From positions 1 to 39,297 of the forward strand of contig JAFTQX010000053.1 in the NCBI GenBank assembly GCA_017462545.1: DNA of 39,297 nt. Reading direction: 5' to 3'. The position numbers were made by a program, and so were the translations under genes. Shown piece after piece: positions 6,493 to 15,375 of the stretch (position 1 is the first letter of the stretch; the number at the start of each line of letters is the position of its first letter). This DNA is from Clostridia bacterium. GTDB taxonomy: Bacteria > Bacillota > Clostridia > Oscillospirales > CAG-272. The notes under the pieces are model-generated. The model ran no database searches. It worked only from the letters and a program-made list of their open reading frames with translations, and was not told the origin of the DNA.

Positions 6493-8136
6493 TTAGTTGC
6501 CACTAAACGTTTCCTGGTGCCATTTAGCCAGCACGCCGGCCAAGGAGGCGGTATCAAAGTCACCACTCGTCAAGAACGTGGTTGTCAACGTTTTGTAATA
6601 GGGGCTAGACGAAATTTCAGCGGAGGCAACTGCGAGATATGTCTGGAATTCGCTTACCGTTTCGCAAGCATACAGACGCTTAAAATAGCTCTCGGAAATC
6701 TCGGACATTTTCTGCCAAGCATCCTTGTCTACCGTGCTAAACTGGCTGGTCGTACCATAAACGCCGGAAAGCAGGGACTGTAGATTCTGCTGTTTGGCAG
6801 CCTCCCACAGATCAAGAGGCATGCCCTCTTCGGGATAAGCCATCATAACATTACCGGTATAGGCAATGTTCATCATGTAATCGTTGTTAAGACGCTTCAA
6901 AGCGCCGTCTTCATTCAACGTATAGTGCTTATCCAGAACGCCGTACTGCAGCACATTGCGCAGCTCAGAGCGACAGGTAAGCTCCTTAATAATTTCCATA
7001 GCGCGCTGCTCGCTGGCAGTATACTTGGTAACAGCGAACATCGAGCTGAATACATCCGTATCTTCCAAACGAGGGTATGCAAGAGGAATCATGTAATAAT
7101 CATCGCTGTACTGCTGATAAAGCGTGTAATCACCATCCATCACGCCAACGGCAAAGGTATCCTGCGTTGTCATGAAATAATCATTTTCCTTGCAGTAGAA
7201 CATCAGCTCCATAAAGGACTTGTAGCTATCCTCGCCAAAGAGTGTTGTAATGGTGGGTACAAAGTCTTTACCGTACGGAATCGATGCAGTAGGATATACA
7301 GTCGAAAGAACAGATTCTACGCCGCTTTCCGTGTTCCAGTATCGAACAAGCGGAAAATCTGCCATGCCGTACATCGGCGCAATGACGCTGGTATCCTCAT
7401 TTTCAGCAACCAGCTTGATCAGCTCGGCAACGGGAGCCTTCATACCAAATGTCGTATTGGCAGCGGAACCATCAAAATAGTCCGTATAATAGTACTTATC
7501 AGCCATGCTCTTGTTGACCATCAAGTACGTAAACTCACCAATCATCTGGTTATTGGGAACGGCAAACCACTCGCCATCAATTTTGGAATTTTCCAAAATG
7601 TCATTATAAATGTACGTGCCGATCACCTTATATGTAGTGGTAAGCGCATCGTTGAGCGACAACAGTTGGCCATCTGCCACATATTCCTTCAACATGTCTT
7701 CACCGGTGATCAGAACGATATCCATCTGATATTCGCCAACCTTCGGATAATCAAGCACCCACATGCCCTCATCATCCTTCACATAGCTCTCACCCTTGGT
7801 TACAGGCTTGATCGGCGTACCGGCAGGGCGATTTTGACTTTTGTCCAATTGCGCATCTACCTTTGCCTTATATTCCTCTTCGGTGCAAAAAACAAGATCG
7901 ACATGCGTCGTATATTTCGACTCGGTGATCTCGTTAAAGGCTTCCTCAACAGCTGCCTCGGTTGCCTCGCTTACCTTCTCCTCGGAAATAATCCACATGC
8001 TGATGGTAACAGCACTACGCGAGGTGTTGACGTTGGAGTTGGTATCAACCTCTTCCTCCTCCGCACAGCCGCCAAGCATTCCTACTGAAAAAATCGTCGC
8101 AATACAAAGCAGCAGGCATAATAGTTTCTTCTTCAT
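6493..8136 (-). CDS. Extracellular solute-binding lipoprotein (ABC-type, family 1-like), orphan
   Basis: A 547-residue lipoprotein. The signal peptide has a lipobox ending MLGGC with Cys24 as the lipidated residue, followed by an acidic linker (EEEEVDTNSN). The body fits the periplasmic-binding-protein type 2 fold of sugar-type solute-binding proteins: an early beta strand (AVTISMWIISEEK), aromatic-rich middle (YFDGSAANTTFGMKAP) and a MEIIKELTCRSELRN-type helical C-lobe. The substrate cannot be read. Permease and ATPase genes, normally adjacent, are absent on both sides, so the partners must be elsewhere or the protein serves as a sensor. It has its own promoter (8197-8225) and terminator (6446-6485). 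The ribosome site is AGGAGG. Confidence 0.8.
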   Translation of the reverse strand: MKKKLLCLLLCIATIFSVGMLGGCAEEEEVDTNSNVNTSRSAVTISMWIISEEKVSEATEAAVEEAFNEITESKYTTHVDLVFCTEEEYKAKVDAQLDKSQNRPAGTPIKPVTKGESYVKDDEGMWVLDYPKVGEYQMDIVLITGEDMLKEYVADGQLLSLNDALTTTYKVIGTYIYNDILENSKIDGEWFAVPNNQMIGEFTYLMVNKSMADKYYYTDYFDGSAANTTFGMKAPVAELIKLVAENEDTSVIAPMYGMADFPLVRYWNTESGVESVLSTVYPTASIPYGKDFVPTITTLFGEDSYKSFMELMFYCKENDYFMTTQDTFAVGVMDGDYTLYQQYSDDYYMIPLAYPRLEDTDVFSSMFAVTKYTASEQRAMEIIKELTCRSELRNVLQYGVLDKHYTLNEDGALKRLNNDYMMNIAYTGNVMMAYPEEGMPLDLWEAAKQQNLQSLLSGVYGTTSQFSTVDKDAWQKMSEISESYFKRLYACETVSEFQTYLAVASAEISSSPYYKTLTTTFLTSGDFDTASLAGVLAKWHQETFSGN

Positions 8137-8196
8137 ACATGTCCTCCTGGAAAATCACAAGCGCCCCAAAAAAGGCTCCTATATATTCACTACATT

Positions 8197-8225
8197 ATTT
8201 TACAACATTTTCATTGAAATGTCAA
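8197..8225 (-). promoter_or_regulatory. SigA promoter of the solute-binding lipoprotein gene
   Basis: Read on the minus strand: TTGACA (8220-8225), 17-bp spacer, TAAAAT (8197-8202). The start codon is about 60 nt downstream. The rest of 8226-8352, between this promoter and the end of rpoD, is AT-rich. I see no gene and no clear terminator hairpin for rpoD in it. Confidence 0.85.
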
Positions 8226-8352
8226 GGTCATTTCGGATTTGAAGTATGTTTTTTTTGTGAACAATACCAACCAAAAAAAGTTTACAAGCGAGCCATATGT
8301 CACATTGCACAAATCTCGTTCTTTTTTTTGTACATCTTGACCAATCAGTGAA

Positions 8353-9447
8353 TTATTCAAGATAATCACGCAGGAGCTTAGAGCGGCTGGGGTGACGCAG
8401 TTTGCGGAGAGCCTTTGCCTCAATCTGGCGAATTCTCTCGCGCGTGATATTGAATTCCTTGCCAACCTCCTCCAGCGTACGGGCACGACCGTCCTCCAGA
8501 CCGAAGCGCAGCTTGAGCACCTGCTCTTCTCTCGGGGTAAGGGTGCGCAGCACCGAGCACAGCTGCTCGCGCAAAAGCGCGTAAGAGGCAGTATCTGCGG
8601 GCGCGGGAGAATCATTATCCTCTACAAAGTCACCAAGATGGCTGTCCTCTTCTTCACCAATCGGCGTTTCGAGAGAAACCGGATCCTGTGCGATCTTCAT
8701 GATCTCGCGCACTTTGTCGGTGGACATACCGATCTTTTCTGCAATTTCCTCCGAGGTGGGCTCTCTTCCCAGCTCCTGAAGAAGTTGACGAGCAGTACGA
8801 GAAACCTTGTGGATCGTTTCCACCATATGCACCGGAATACGAATAGTACGAGCCTGATCGGCAATGGCACGGGTAATGGCCTGGCGAATCCACCAGGTTG
8901 CATAGGTAGAGAACTTGTATCCCTTGTGGTAGTCGAATTTCTCAACCGCCTTCATCAGACCGAGGTTGCCCTCTTGAATCAGATCCAAGAAGTACATGCC
9001 CTTGCCAACATGGCGCTTGGCAATGCTGACAACAAGACGGAGATTTGCCTCCACCAGCTCATCCTTTGCCTGCTTATCACCGAGTGCAATACGCTCGGCC
9101 AGGTACATTTCACGCTCGCTGTTGAGCAGCGGGATCTTGCCGATCTCCTTCAGGTACATACGAACGGGGTCGTCAATGGCAAGCCCCTCTTGGGCAAGCA
9201 GCTTTTCCATATCCTCTGTATTAGAAAAGTGCTCTGCTTCCAGATCACCATTCTCAGAAAAAGGCTGCGCCTCGCCGTTCTCGCCAACATGAACGCCGTT
9301 GCTCTCCAACGACTCATAGATTTTTTCCATTTGCTCGATATCATAGTCGATGTCCTCAAGCACCTCCATGATATCGCTGCCATTCATCGACCCACCGGAG
9401 GTTTGCTCGATCAGCTCATTCACGTCTAATTTTTTTCCATCATTCAT
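8353..9447 (-). CDS. rpoD: RNA polymerase primary sigma factor SigA/RpoD
   Basis: A 364-residue group 1 sigma factor. Region 1.2 appears at [19 protein letters not shown]. Region 2 is [19 protein letters not shown] then [19 protein letters not shown] (core binding and -10 melting). Region 3 follows, with region 4.2 at [20 protein letters not shown] for -35 recognition. It has a short acidic N-terminus, as in Gram-positive SigA, and no large non-conserved insert. It directs the TTGACA/TATAAT promoters seen across this window. It lies 38 nt downstream of dnaG in the classic Firmicutes macromolecular-synthesis arrangement. The ribosome site is AAAGGGGA. Confidence 0.98.
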   Translation of the reverse strand: MNDGKKLDVNELIEQTSGGSMNGSDIMEVLEDIDYDIEQMEKIYESLESNGVHVGENGEAQPFSENGDLEAEHFSNTEDMEKLLAQEGLAIDDPVRMYLKEIGKIPLLNSEREMYLAERIALGDKQAKDELVEANLRLVVSIAKRHVGKGMYFLDLIQEGNLGLMKAVEKFDYHKGYKFSTYATWWIRQAITRAIADQARTIRIPVHMVETIHKVSRTARQLLQELGREPTSEEIAEKIGMSTDKVREIMKIAQDPVSLETPIGEEEDSHLGDFVEDNDSPAPADTASYALLREQLCSVLRTLTPREEQVLKLRFGLEDGRARTLEEVGKEFNITRERIRQIEAKALRKLRHPSRSKLLRDYLE

Positions 9448-9485
9448 GTTTTTGTCCCCTTTGTTCTTTGTCTATGACTTTGTTG

Positions 9486-11252
9486 TTATTTTTCATTTTT
9501 CCGACGATCTATCAAGGCAGATAGCCCCGAGAGTGTCATTCCGTTGTTTTTCTCCTGTGCAGAAATCACCGATGCACGAAGTTTGCGCACGCTTTCATCA
9601 AACACGCCATCTCCGTTGTCAGTCAGCTGCATACGCGCGATCTTCATGTGCGTAATGCGCCCTACCTCGTCTGCCGAAAAGGCCTCGTTTAGAAATTCAG
9701 AAACATCCGCCTCGTTCGCATGCTCACGAATATAAGCAAAGACCTTTTTTCCGAATTCTGTACAAAAATCCTCTTCACACAATGCCACATCGGAAGAAAA
9801 CGCACGTTTTCGATGCTCAATCTGCAACAGCAGCAGTCCAAGAACTGCTTCTTCTGCGCGGGCAGCCGCCGGATTTTTGACAAAATCCGCATTCACCTTA
9901 TCGGCAAAGCCAGCCGCTGTCTGATGTATTTTTTGCGTTTCCTGCTGCTTGTATGCGTTTCTCTTTTTGGCAATCAAGCGCGCGACATCCTGACGAATGC
10001 TATCGGAGGAAACATCGGTTCGCTTGGCAACCTCTGTGATGTAAACATCTCGTTCTGCCGAAGAATAAAACCCAGAAATCAAATCGCACATGGCGTTGAT
10101 CGCTTTGATTTTTTCTTGCGGAACGGTCACATCGTGCTTGGCAAGAATGGACTCAAAATAATACTCAAACTTTGTTCGGCTCTCCTCAAGCAGCGCACGA
10201 AACTTGTCTGCACCGAACTTTTTAATATATTCATCCGGATCCTTGGCACCACTCAATTTCAGCAGCTTCACTTCAAGACCAACATCACCAAACATTTTCA
10301 CAGCACGATCCGCCGCCTTGCGTCCTGCATCGTCCATATCATAGGAAATGATGACCTTTTTGGTATAGCGCGTCATCATGCGCGCCTGATCCTCTGTCAA
10401 GGCAGTACCAAGCGTAGCAACGGCATTGGTAAAGCCGGCTGCATGGAGTGCGATAACATCCATATACCCTTCGCACAAAATCAGCTGCTCAGCACAGGCG
10501 GTTCTGGCAAAATTCATGGCAAAGAGGTTTTTGCTTTTTTTGAAGACGGGTGTATCAGAGGAGTTTTTATATTTCGGCTGGCTGTCATCCATCACGCGGC
10601 CGCCAAAGGCAATGATATTTCCTGTCAGATCAATGATGGGAAACATCACGCGATTGCGGAAGGAGCTGTACAACCCTCCGCGCTCGGAACGACCGCAAAG
10701 AAAGCCGGTAATCAACTCATCCTCGGTATACCCCTTCCCCTTCATGTAATTGAAAAAAACATCATATTCTGCCGGCGAATACCCCAATCCAAAATGCGTG
10801 ACTACCGCCTTGGAAAGACCGCGTTTTTCCGTCAAATAGGAGAGCGCAGCGCGTGAGTTGGGGGTGTTTTGATACAAGCTGCCGTGAAAAAAGCGGGCAG
10901 CATCCTTGTTCATTTCATAGAGGCGGGCACGGTCATATCGCTTCCCTGCAAACATTTCCGGTGCTCGACGAATCTGAATACCGGCACGACGGGCCAGGAA
11001 CTCCACCGCATCCTCGTATTCCAAATTCTCAATTTTTCTCACAAAGGTGATCGCATCTCCTCCCGCGCCGCAACCAAAGCAGTAAAAGCTGTTGCTTGCC
11101 GAAAACACGGTAAAAGAAGGCGTACGCTCACTATGAAACGGGCAGGAGCCTGTTTGGTTGGAGCCTGTCCTTTTCAAGGAAACGTATCCACCGATCAAGG
11201 CGGAAAGATCTGTTCTTGCCAGAACCTCTTCTACAACTTCTTTGGCAATCAT
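9486..11252 (-). CDS. dnaG: DNA primase DnaG
   Basis: Makes RNA primers at the replication fork. The CHCC zinc-binding site is Cys37, His40, Cys58 and Cys61 (SCPFHSE and YCFGCG). The TOPRIM core shows LILCEGYMDVIALH and ISYDMDDAGRKAADRA, and a C-terminal DnaB-interacting helical region follows. I place the start at 11252 (ATG, MIAKEVVEEV) rather than 11306, because the protein then begins like other primases at 588 residues, GGAAGGG lies upstream and the start falls one base after the dgt stop codon. It is translationally coupled to dgt and precedes rpoD. Confidence 0.96.
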   Translation of the reverse strand: MIAKEVVEEVLARTDLSALIGGYVSLKRTGSNQTGSCPFHSERTPSFTVFSASNSFYCFGCGAGGDAITFVRKIENLEYEDAVEFLARRAGIQIRRAPEMFAGKRYDRARLYEMNKDAARFFHGSLYQNTPNSRAALSYLTEKRGLSKAVVTHFGLGYSPAEYDVFFNYMKGKGYTEDELITGFLCGRSERGGLYSSFRNRVMFPIIDLTGNIIAFGGRVMDDSQPKYKNSSDTPVFKKSKNLFAMNFARTACAEQLILCEGYMDVIALHAAGFTNAVATLGTALTEDQARMMTRYTKKVIISYDMDDAGRKAADRAVKMFGDVGLEVKLLKLSGAKDPDEYIKKFGADKFRALLEESRTKFEYYFESILAKHDVTVPQEKIKAINAMCDLISGFYSSAERDVYITEVAKRTDVSSDSIRQDVARLIAKKRNAYKQQETQKIHQTAAGFADKVNADFVKNPAAARAEEAVLGLLLLQIEHRKRAFSSDVALCEEDFCTEFGKKVFAYIREHANEADVSEFLNEAFSADEVGRITHMKIARMQLTDNGDGVFDESVRKLRASVISAQEKNNGMTLSGLSALIDRRKNEK

Positions 11253-11253
11253 A

Positions 11254-12258
11254 TCAACCCTTCCAAACCTTGGGGATAAAGATATCCTCATATTGTGCAA
11301 TGGCATACCGATCGGTCATGCCGGATACAAAATCACACACACAACGACCAATACCGTCACGATCAATATTTCGCTGATAGAGGGCGGGCATTTTATCCGG
11401 ATTCTCGCTATAATACTGATACAGGCAAACAAGAAGATCCTTTGCCTTATCCTCTTCTGCCTTCGCCAGCGAGTCGACATACACATTCTTTTTCAAAAAA
11501 TCACGCAGCGCCATGGTAGCCTGATAGATCTCGGGCGTCATCTCAATGGCGTTACGATCACGGCTTGCTTCGATCACCGCCGTTACCATGGTATTGATAC
11601 GTTCGCTGTGCGTGTAACCAAGAATCTCTACAAGCTCTGCCGGGATGTCTGCCGGCGTGAGGATGCCAGCACGACAGGCATCGTCAATATCATGATTGAT
11701 GTACGCAATACGATCAGCGAACTTGACGATCACCCCCTCCAAAGTTGAGGCCATACAATCCCCTGTATGATTGAGAATGCCGTCACGCACCTCAAAGGTC
11801 AAGTTCATCCCTTCGCCGTTGTTTTCGAGACAATCTACAACACGCAGGCTCTGCTTGTAATGTGTAAATTCCGGATCAAAGCACCGTTGCATAGCCGATT
11901 CACCTGCATGGCCAAAGGGGGTGTGCCCCAAATCATGACCCAGCGCGGCCGCCTCGCAAAGATCCTCATTGAGGCGCAACGCGCGAGCAATGATGCGTGC
12001 CACCTGTGTGACCTCCAGCGTGTGCGTCATACGGGTGCGATAATGCTCATCTGTTGGTGAAAAGAACACCTGTGTTTTATGCATCAAGCGACGAAAGGAT
12101 TTACAATGCAGAATGCGATCACGATCCCGCTGGAACTCCGTACGGTTTCGACAAGGGATGATCGGCTTTTCTCTGCCACGCGTATTTTTTGTCAAAAACG
12201 CGTATGGGGATAAATACTCTTCTTCCCGCTTCAAAAACAGATCGCATACGTTTTCCAT
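11254..12258 (-). CDS. dgt: dGTPase-like HD-domain triphosphohydrolase
   Basis: An HD-superfamily dNTP triphosphohydrolase of the Dgt family. The metal-binding residues are in RMTHTLEVTQVARIIARAL (first His) and the paired HD of ALGHDLGHTPFGHAGE. The N-terminal CRNRTEFQRDRDRILHCKSFRRL motif is typical of the family. It hydrolyses dNTPs (classically dGTP) to the nucleoside and tripolyphosphate, which fits its place directly upstream of dnaG. The upstream ATG at 12297 is in frame, but AAAGGAGG sits just before ATG 12258, so the latter is the likely start (334 residues). Confidence 0.93.
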   Translation of the reverse strand: MENVCDLFLKREEEYLSPYAFLTKNTRGREKPIIPCRNRTEFQRDRDRILHCKSFRRLMHKTQVFFSPTDEHYRTRMTHTLEVTQVARIIARALRLNEDLCEAAALGHDLGHTPFGHAGESAMQRCFDPEFTHYKQSLRVVDCLENNGEGMNLTFEVRDGILNHTGDCMASTLEGVIVKFADRIAYINHDIDDACRAGILTPADIPAELVEILGYTHSERINTMVTAVIEASRDRNAIEMTPEIYQATMALRDFLKKNVYVDSLAKAEEDKAKDLLVCLYQYYSENPDKMPALYQRNIDRDGIGRCVCDFVSGMTDRYAIAQYEDIFIPKVWKG

Positions 12259-12334
12259 AATTACCTCCTTTGCCTGCCGCCAGGCGTATTTTGTCATATA
12301 TAATAAAGATACTTTATTTTTCGCAAAAATACTT

Positions 12335-12371
12335 TTTTTCGGGCGAAAAAACTTCTTTTTCGCCCGAAAAA
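12335..12371. repeat. Perfect inverted repeat between YigZ-family gene and dgt
   Basis: TTTTTCGGGCGAAAAA (12335-12350) and its complement from 12356 form a 16-bp stem with loop ACTTC. It lies 5 nt beyond the stop of the YigZ-family gene. Unlike a normal terminator the stem is flanked by A on the exit side of the minus strand, with the T-run inside the stem. It may still punctuate transcription. The remaining stretch to 12258 is AT-rich and may hold the dgt promoter, but no clean hexamer pair is visible. Confidence 0.7.
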
Positions 12372-12375
12372 CATA

Positions 12376-12999
12376 CTATAGATAATCAAATCGCTCGCCT
12401 TCATCAAGAAAAATCGCTCGCCCTCCGCTAATCTCGGTCACGCGGTGACAAAATGGATCCTTTTCCTCCGTCAGCATGGCAACACGAACTATCACATCCG
12501 CACCAAAGTCCGTGCTGTCGACTCGAATTCCCTCGGTGCCGAGGACGGGTGATATCTTCTGATAATCCGCATAGGTGCACACAAGGGCAAGCATGGACAA
12601 TTTGGCTCGCGTCACAACGCAGCCGGCCTCTACTGCCAGCTTGGCAGCCTGCGTATATGCGCGTACCAAGCCACCTGTGCCGAGCAGCGTGCCGCCAAAA
12701 TAGCGCGTTACTACCACGATGGTATCGGTAATCTCGGCCTTGCGCAACACATCCAACACAGGCATGCCTGCCGTTCCCTGCGGTTCTCTATCGTCGCTAT
12801 ATCTCGTTGTGCCATTTTCACGCAGCACATAGGCATAGACATTATGCGTAGCATCCGGATATGCAGAGCGAATCTCGTTTAGAAAGGAGAGTGCGTCCGC
12901 TTCTGTCGAAACGGGAGCGGCATGACCAATAAAGATAGACTTTTTCTCTTCAAAGCTTTCGTCGGCCCGCGTACGGATTGTTTTATAGGTAGTCTGCAT
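12376..12999 (-). CDS. YigZ/IMPACT family protein
   Basis: About 207 residues with the UPF0029 N-terminal domain: KKSIFIGHAAPV, then DATHNVYAYVL, YSDDREPQGTAGMPVLDVL and the Gly-rich VVTRYFGGTLLGTGGLVRAY signature, followed by a small DUF1949-type C-terminal domain. The family is related to eukaryotic IMPACT; its bacterial role is unsettled (possible translation- or nucleic-acid-related). The start at ATG 12999 is chosen because AGGAGG lies 6 nt upstream; 13005 is also in frame. It overlaps the end of hflX by 17 nt, so the two are translationally coupled. Confidence 0.93.
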   Translation of the reverse strand: MQTTYKTIRTRADESFEEKKSIFIGHAAPVSTEADALSFLNEIRSAYPDATHNVYAYVLRENGTTRYSDDREPQGTAGMPVLDVLRKAEITDTIVVVTRYFGGTLLGTGGLVRAYTQAAKLAVEAGCVVTRAKLSMLALVCTYADYQKISPVLGTEGIRVDSTDFGADVIVRVAMLTEEKDPFCHRVTEISGGRAIFLDEGERFDYL

Positions 13000-14290
13000 C
13001 GTCATCCTCCTCCGTTTCGGGCAAGCGATCACGCTCGTCGAGGAAATCACGGAACACACCAAGACCACGCTTATCAAGAATGACGTCCATCACGACACCA
13101 TGTTCTTCATAAGAAAGATTTTCCACCGCGCCGTAATGGTAAACAGCACTCACGCGTCCCTGCTCTGTATATGGGAAGCACAGGCGCACGCGTCGTTTCT
13201 CCTGCCGCACGATAGTAAGCAGACGCGAAAGCAACGTATCGACGCCCTCGCCGGTTGCGGCAGATATATATACCGTATCCTCACGTCGGTTGTCCGCTTC
13301 CAGCAGCTCGGGAACACGGTCACACTTATTAAACACATACAAAATGGGTTTATCCCCCGCGCCAAGCTCCTCAAGCAGCTGCTCGGTCACACCAAGGTGC
13401 TCCTCCCCCTCTGCATCGGTCGCGTCAATCAGCACCAGCAGAATATCGGCATAAGCAGCCTCCTCCAACGTGGAGCGGAATGCTTTGACAAGGTGATGCG
13501 GTAATTTGCGGATAAAACCAACCGTATCGGTCAACAGCAGGCTCTCCCCTTCTTCCAAATCGAGCCTGCGCGTAGTAGGGTCAAGGGTGGCAAAAAGCTT
13601 ATCCTCGGAAAGAACACCTGCATCCGTCAGATAGTTCAACAAGGTAGATTTCCCCGCATTGGTGTATCCGACGATCGCCACCTTGGGAATGCCGGAGCGA
13701 TCGCGCGCAGCGCGCATGGTAGCACGCGTGCTTTCCATTTCGGCAAGTTGCGCCTCTAATGCATCAATGCGCCGCTTCATATGGCGACGATCAATCTCCA
13801 GCTGCGTCTCACCAGGACCGCGGGTACCAATGGTACCGCCAAGTCGAGAAAGCTCGGTGCCATGACCGGTCAGTCGCGGTGCCGTATATTTCAATTGCGC
13901 CAGCTCTACTTGCAGTTTTCCCTCTCCGCTGGTGGCGTGCAGGGCAAATATATCAAGAATCAGCATGCTGCGGTCAATGACACGCACATCGGAAAGATCG
14001 TCCTCTAAATTACGGATCTGCGAGGGAGACAAGTCAAAATCAAACACCGCAAGGTGAATATCCTCGTTTTTACAAAGCTCGGCAAGCTCGGCAACCTTTC
14101 CGCTTCCAATACAGGTACGCGCATTGTACGAGGCGCGCACTTGCACCATACGGGCAAATGCCTCACCACCTGCCGTGTTCAGCAGTCGTTCCAATTCATC
14201 CAAGCTTGTTTGGCAGGCGGCAAGCTCGCGCTGGTCGGCCGCTATGCCTACTAAAACCGCCCTTTGACCGATTGTTGTATGCTCAGCCAT
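12983..14290 (-). CDS. hflX: GTPase HflX
   Basis: About 435 residues. An N-terminal HflX-specific domain (Gly-rich SGKVAEL, DLSPSQIRNLED) leads to a coiled linker with the SRLGGTIGTRGPGETQLEID motif. The G domain follows: GYTNAGKSTLLNYLT (G1), DTVGFIRKLPHHL (G3) and NKCDRVPE (G4). HflX is a ribosome-associated GTPase that splits or rescues stalled 70S/100S ribosomes under stress. Two adjacent ATGs (14293, 14290) are possible; AGGAGG spacing favours 14290. It overlaps the YigZ-family gene downstream, and a strong hairpin separates it from rpmE upstream. Confidence 0.96.
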   Translation of the reverse strand: MAEHTTIGQRAVLVGIAADQRELAACQTSLDELERLLNTAGGEAFARMVQVRASYNARTCIGSGKVAELAELCKNEDIHLAVFDFDLSPSQIRNLEDDLSDVRVIDRSMLILDIFALHATSGEGKLQVELAQLKYTAPRLTGHGTELSRLGGTIGTRGPGETQLEIDRRHMKRRIDALEAQLAEMESTRATMRAARDRSGIPKVAIVGYTNAGKSTLLNYLTDAGVLSEDKLFATLDPTTRRLDLEEGESLLLTDTVGFIRKLPHHLVKAFRSTLEEAAYADILLVLIDATDAEGEEHLGVTEQLLEELGAGDKPILYVFNKCDRVPELLEADNRREDTVYISAATGEGVDTLLSRLLTIVRQEKRRVRLCFPYTEQGRVSAVYHYGAVENLSYEEHGVVMDVILDKRGLGVFRDFLDERDRLPETEEDDDADYL

Positions 14291-14307
14291 CATATCCTCC
14301 TTCGGAT

Positions 14308-14340
14308 AAAAAAGAGGACGCGGTGCCGCGTCCTCTTTTT
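14308..14340. terminator. Terminator between rpmE and hflX
   Basis: AAAAAGAGGACGCGG pairs with CCGCGTCCTCTTTTT, a 15-bp perfect stem flanked by A/T runs. On the minus strand it lies 17 nt past the rpmE stop and 15 nt before the hflX start, so it ends rpmE transcription. hflX then starts anew or by readthrough. Confidence 0.92.
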
Positions 14341-14357
14341 AGGTATACCGAACCAAA

Positions 14358-14561
14358 TTATTTGCTCTTTGCAAGACGCTTCTTGAACTTATCAACACGT
14401 CCGCCGGCATCCACGAGCTTCTGCTTGCCGGTATAGAACGGATGACAGTTGGAGCAAATTTCAACGTTCATATCGCCCTTTACCGAACGAGTAACAACCG
14501 TAGCGCCGCATGCGCACTTGATCGTAGCTTCCTTGTAATCGGGATGGATTCCTGCTTTCAT
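14358..14561 (-). CDS. rpmE: 50S ribosomal protein L31 (zinc-binding type)
   Basis: A 67-residue protein with the family start [19 protein letters not shown]. The CxC pair (CAC) and [24 protein letters not shown] make the zinc-binding CXC...CXXC form, as opposed to the Cys-less L31B paralogue used under zinc starvation. It has its own promoter (14612-14640) and terminator and no cofactor genes nearby. The ribosome site AAGAGG lies about 10 nt before ATG. Confidence 0.97.
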   Translation of the reverse strand: MKAGIHPDYKEATIKCACGATVVTRSVKGDMNVEICSNCHPFYTGKQKLVDAGGRVDKFKKRLAKSK

Positions 14562-14611
14562 TTTTTACACCTCTTCACATAGTATTTGCCATGCTTAATG
14601 CAGTACACTTT

Positions 14612-14640
14612 ATTATAACAGCCTTTTTCTGAAATTGCAA
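14612..14640 (-). promoter_or_regulatory. SigA promoter of rpmE
   Basis: Minus strand: TTGCAA (14635-14640), 17-bp spacer, TATAAT (14612-14617), about 45 nt upstream of the rpmE start. It lies just beyond the end of sigE, so rpmE is transcribed separately from the sporulation pair. Confidence 0.85.
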
Positions 14641-14658
14641 GTGTTTTTTGAAATTTTC

Positions 14659-15366
14659 TTAGAATTTTTGCAAAATTTGTGTTTTTAAGTCGGCGATGAT
14701 CTTTTTTTCAAGCCGCGAAATATAAGATTGCGAGATACCAAGCGTGTCGGCCACCTCTTTTTGTGTTAATTCTCTACCGCCACACAGCCCATAACGCATC
14801 TCGATGATAACACGCTCCCTCTCGTCAAGTGCCGCAACCAACGAGCGGACAATTGTCCGCTCCTCTCTCTCCTCCAGGTCTTTACAAACCGCATCTGCTT
14901 CACTGCCAAGGATATCAGAAAGTAGCAGCTCGTTGCCATCCCAATCCACATTCAACGGCTCGTCAAACGAAATCTCCCGACGCTGCGCTCCCGTCTTGCG
15001 GATATACATCAATATCTCGTTCTCAATGCAGCGCGAGGCATAGGTCGCCAGCTTGATATTTTTATCGGTACGAAACGTATTGATTGCCTTCATCAACCCC
15101 ATAGTACCAATCGAGATCAGATCCTCAATGCCGATCCCTGTGCTCTCAAATTTCTTGGCAATGTACACCACCAAGCGAAGATTGTGCTCAATTAATATCG
15201 CCCGCTTGTTTTCGTCATGCGCAAGATCTGCTAAAATTGCCTCCTCCTCCTCACGCTCTAGTGGTGCGGGCAGCACATCCGGACCGTTGATATAATAAAT
15301 CTGCCCCCAAGCACGACGGCGAAAAAGCCTTGTGAAAAATCGTTTGACACCTTCTAAAATCCTCAT
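14659..15366 (-). CDS. sigE: Sporulation mother-cell sigma factor SigE (pro-sigma-E)
   Basis: A 235-residue sigma factor closely matching SigE. A basic, membrane-seeking pro-region ([20 protein letters not shown]) is followed by [13 protein letters not shown]. The core then carries [14 protein letters not shown], the region-2 block [35 protein letters not shown] and [19 protein letters not shown]. Region 4 is [20 protein letters not shown]. SigE is made as an inactive precursor and activated in the mother cell by SpoIIGA, encoded 9 nt upstream. The sigG gene that often follows in Bacillus and Clostridium is not here. No clear terminator hairpin is seen after the stop. Confidence 0.97.
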   Translation of the reverse strand: MRILEGVKRFFTRLFRRRAWGQIYYINGPDVLPAPLEREEEEAILADLAHDENKRAILIEHNLRLVVYIAKKFESTGIGIEDLISIGTMGLMKAINTFRTDKNIKLATYASRCIENEILMYIRKTGAQRREISFDEPLNVDWDGNELLLSDILGSEADAVCKDLEEREERTIVRSLVAALDERERVIIEMRYGLCGGRELTQKEVADTLGISQSYISRLEKKIIADLKTQILQKF

Positions 15367-15375
15367 ATTCTCCCC

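Noticed and set aside
11253..11306. Earlier start of dnaG at 11306
   Set aside because: It would overlap dgt by over 50 nt and add residues absent from other primases; GGAAGGG supports 11252.
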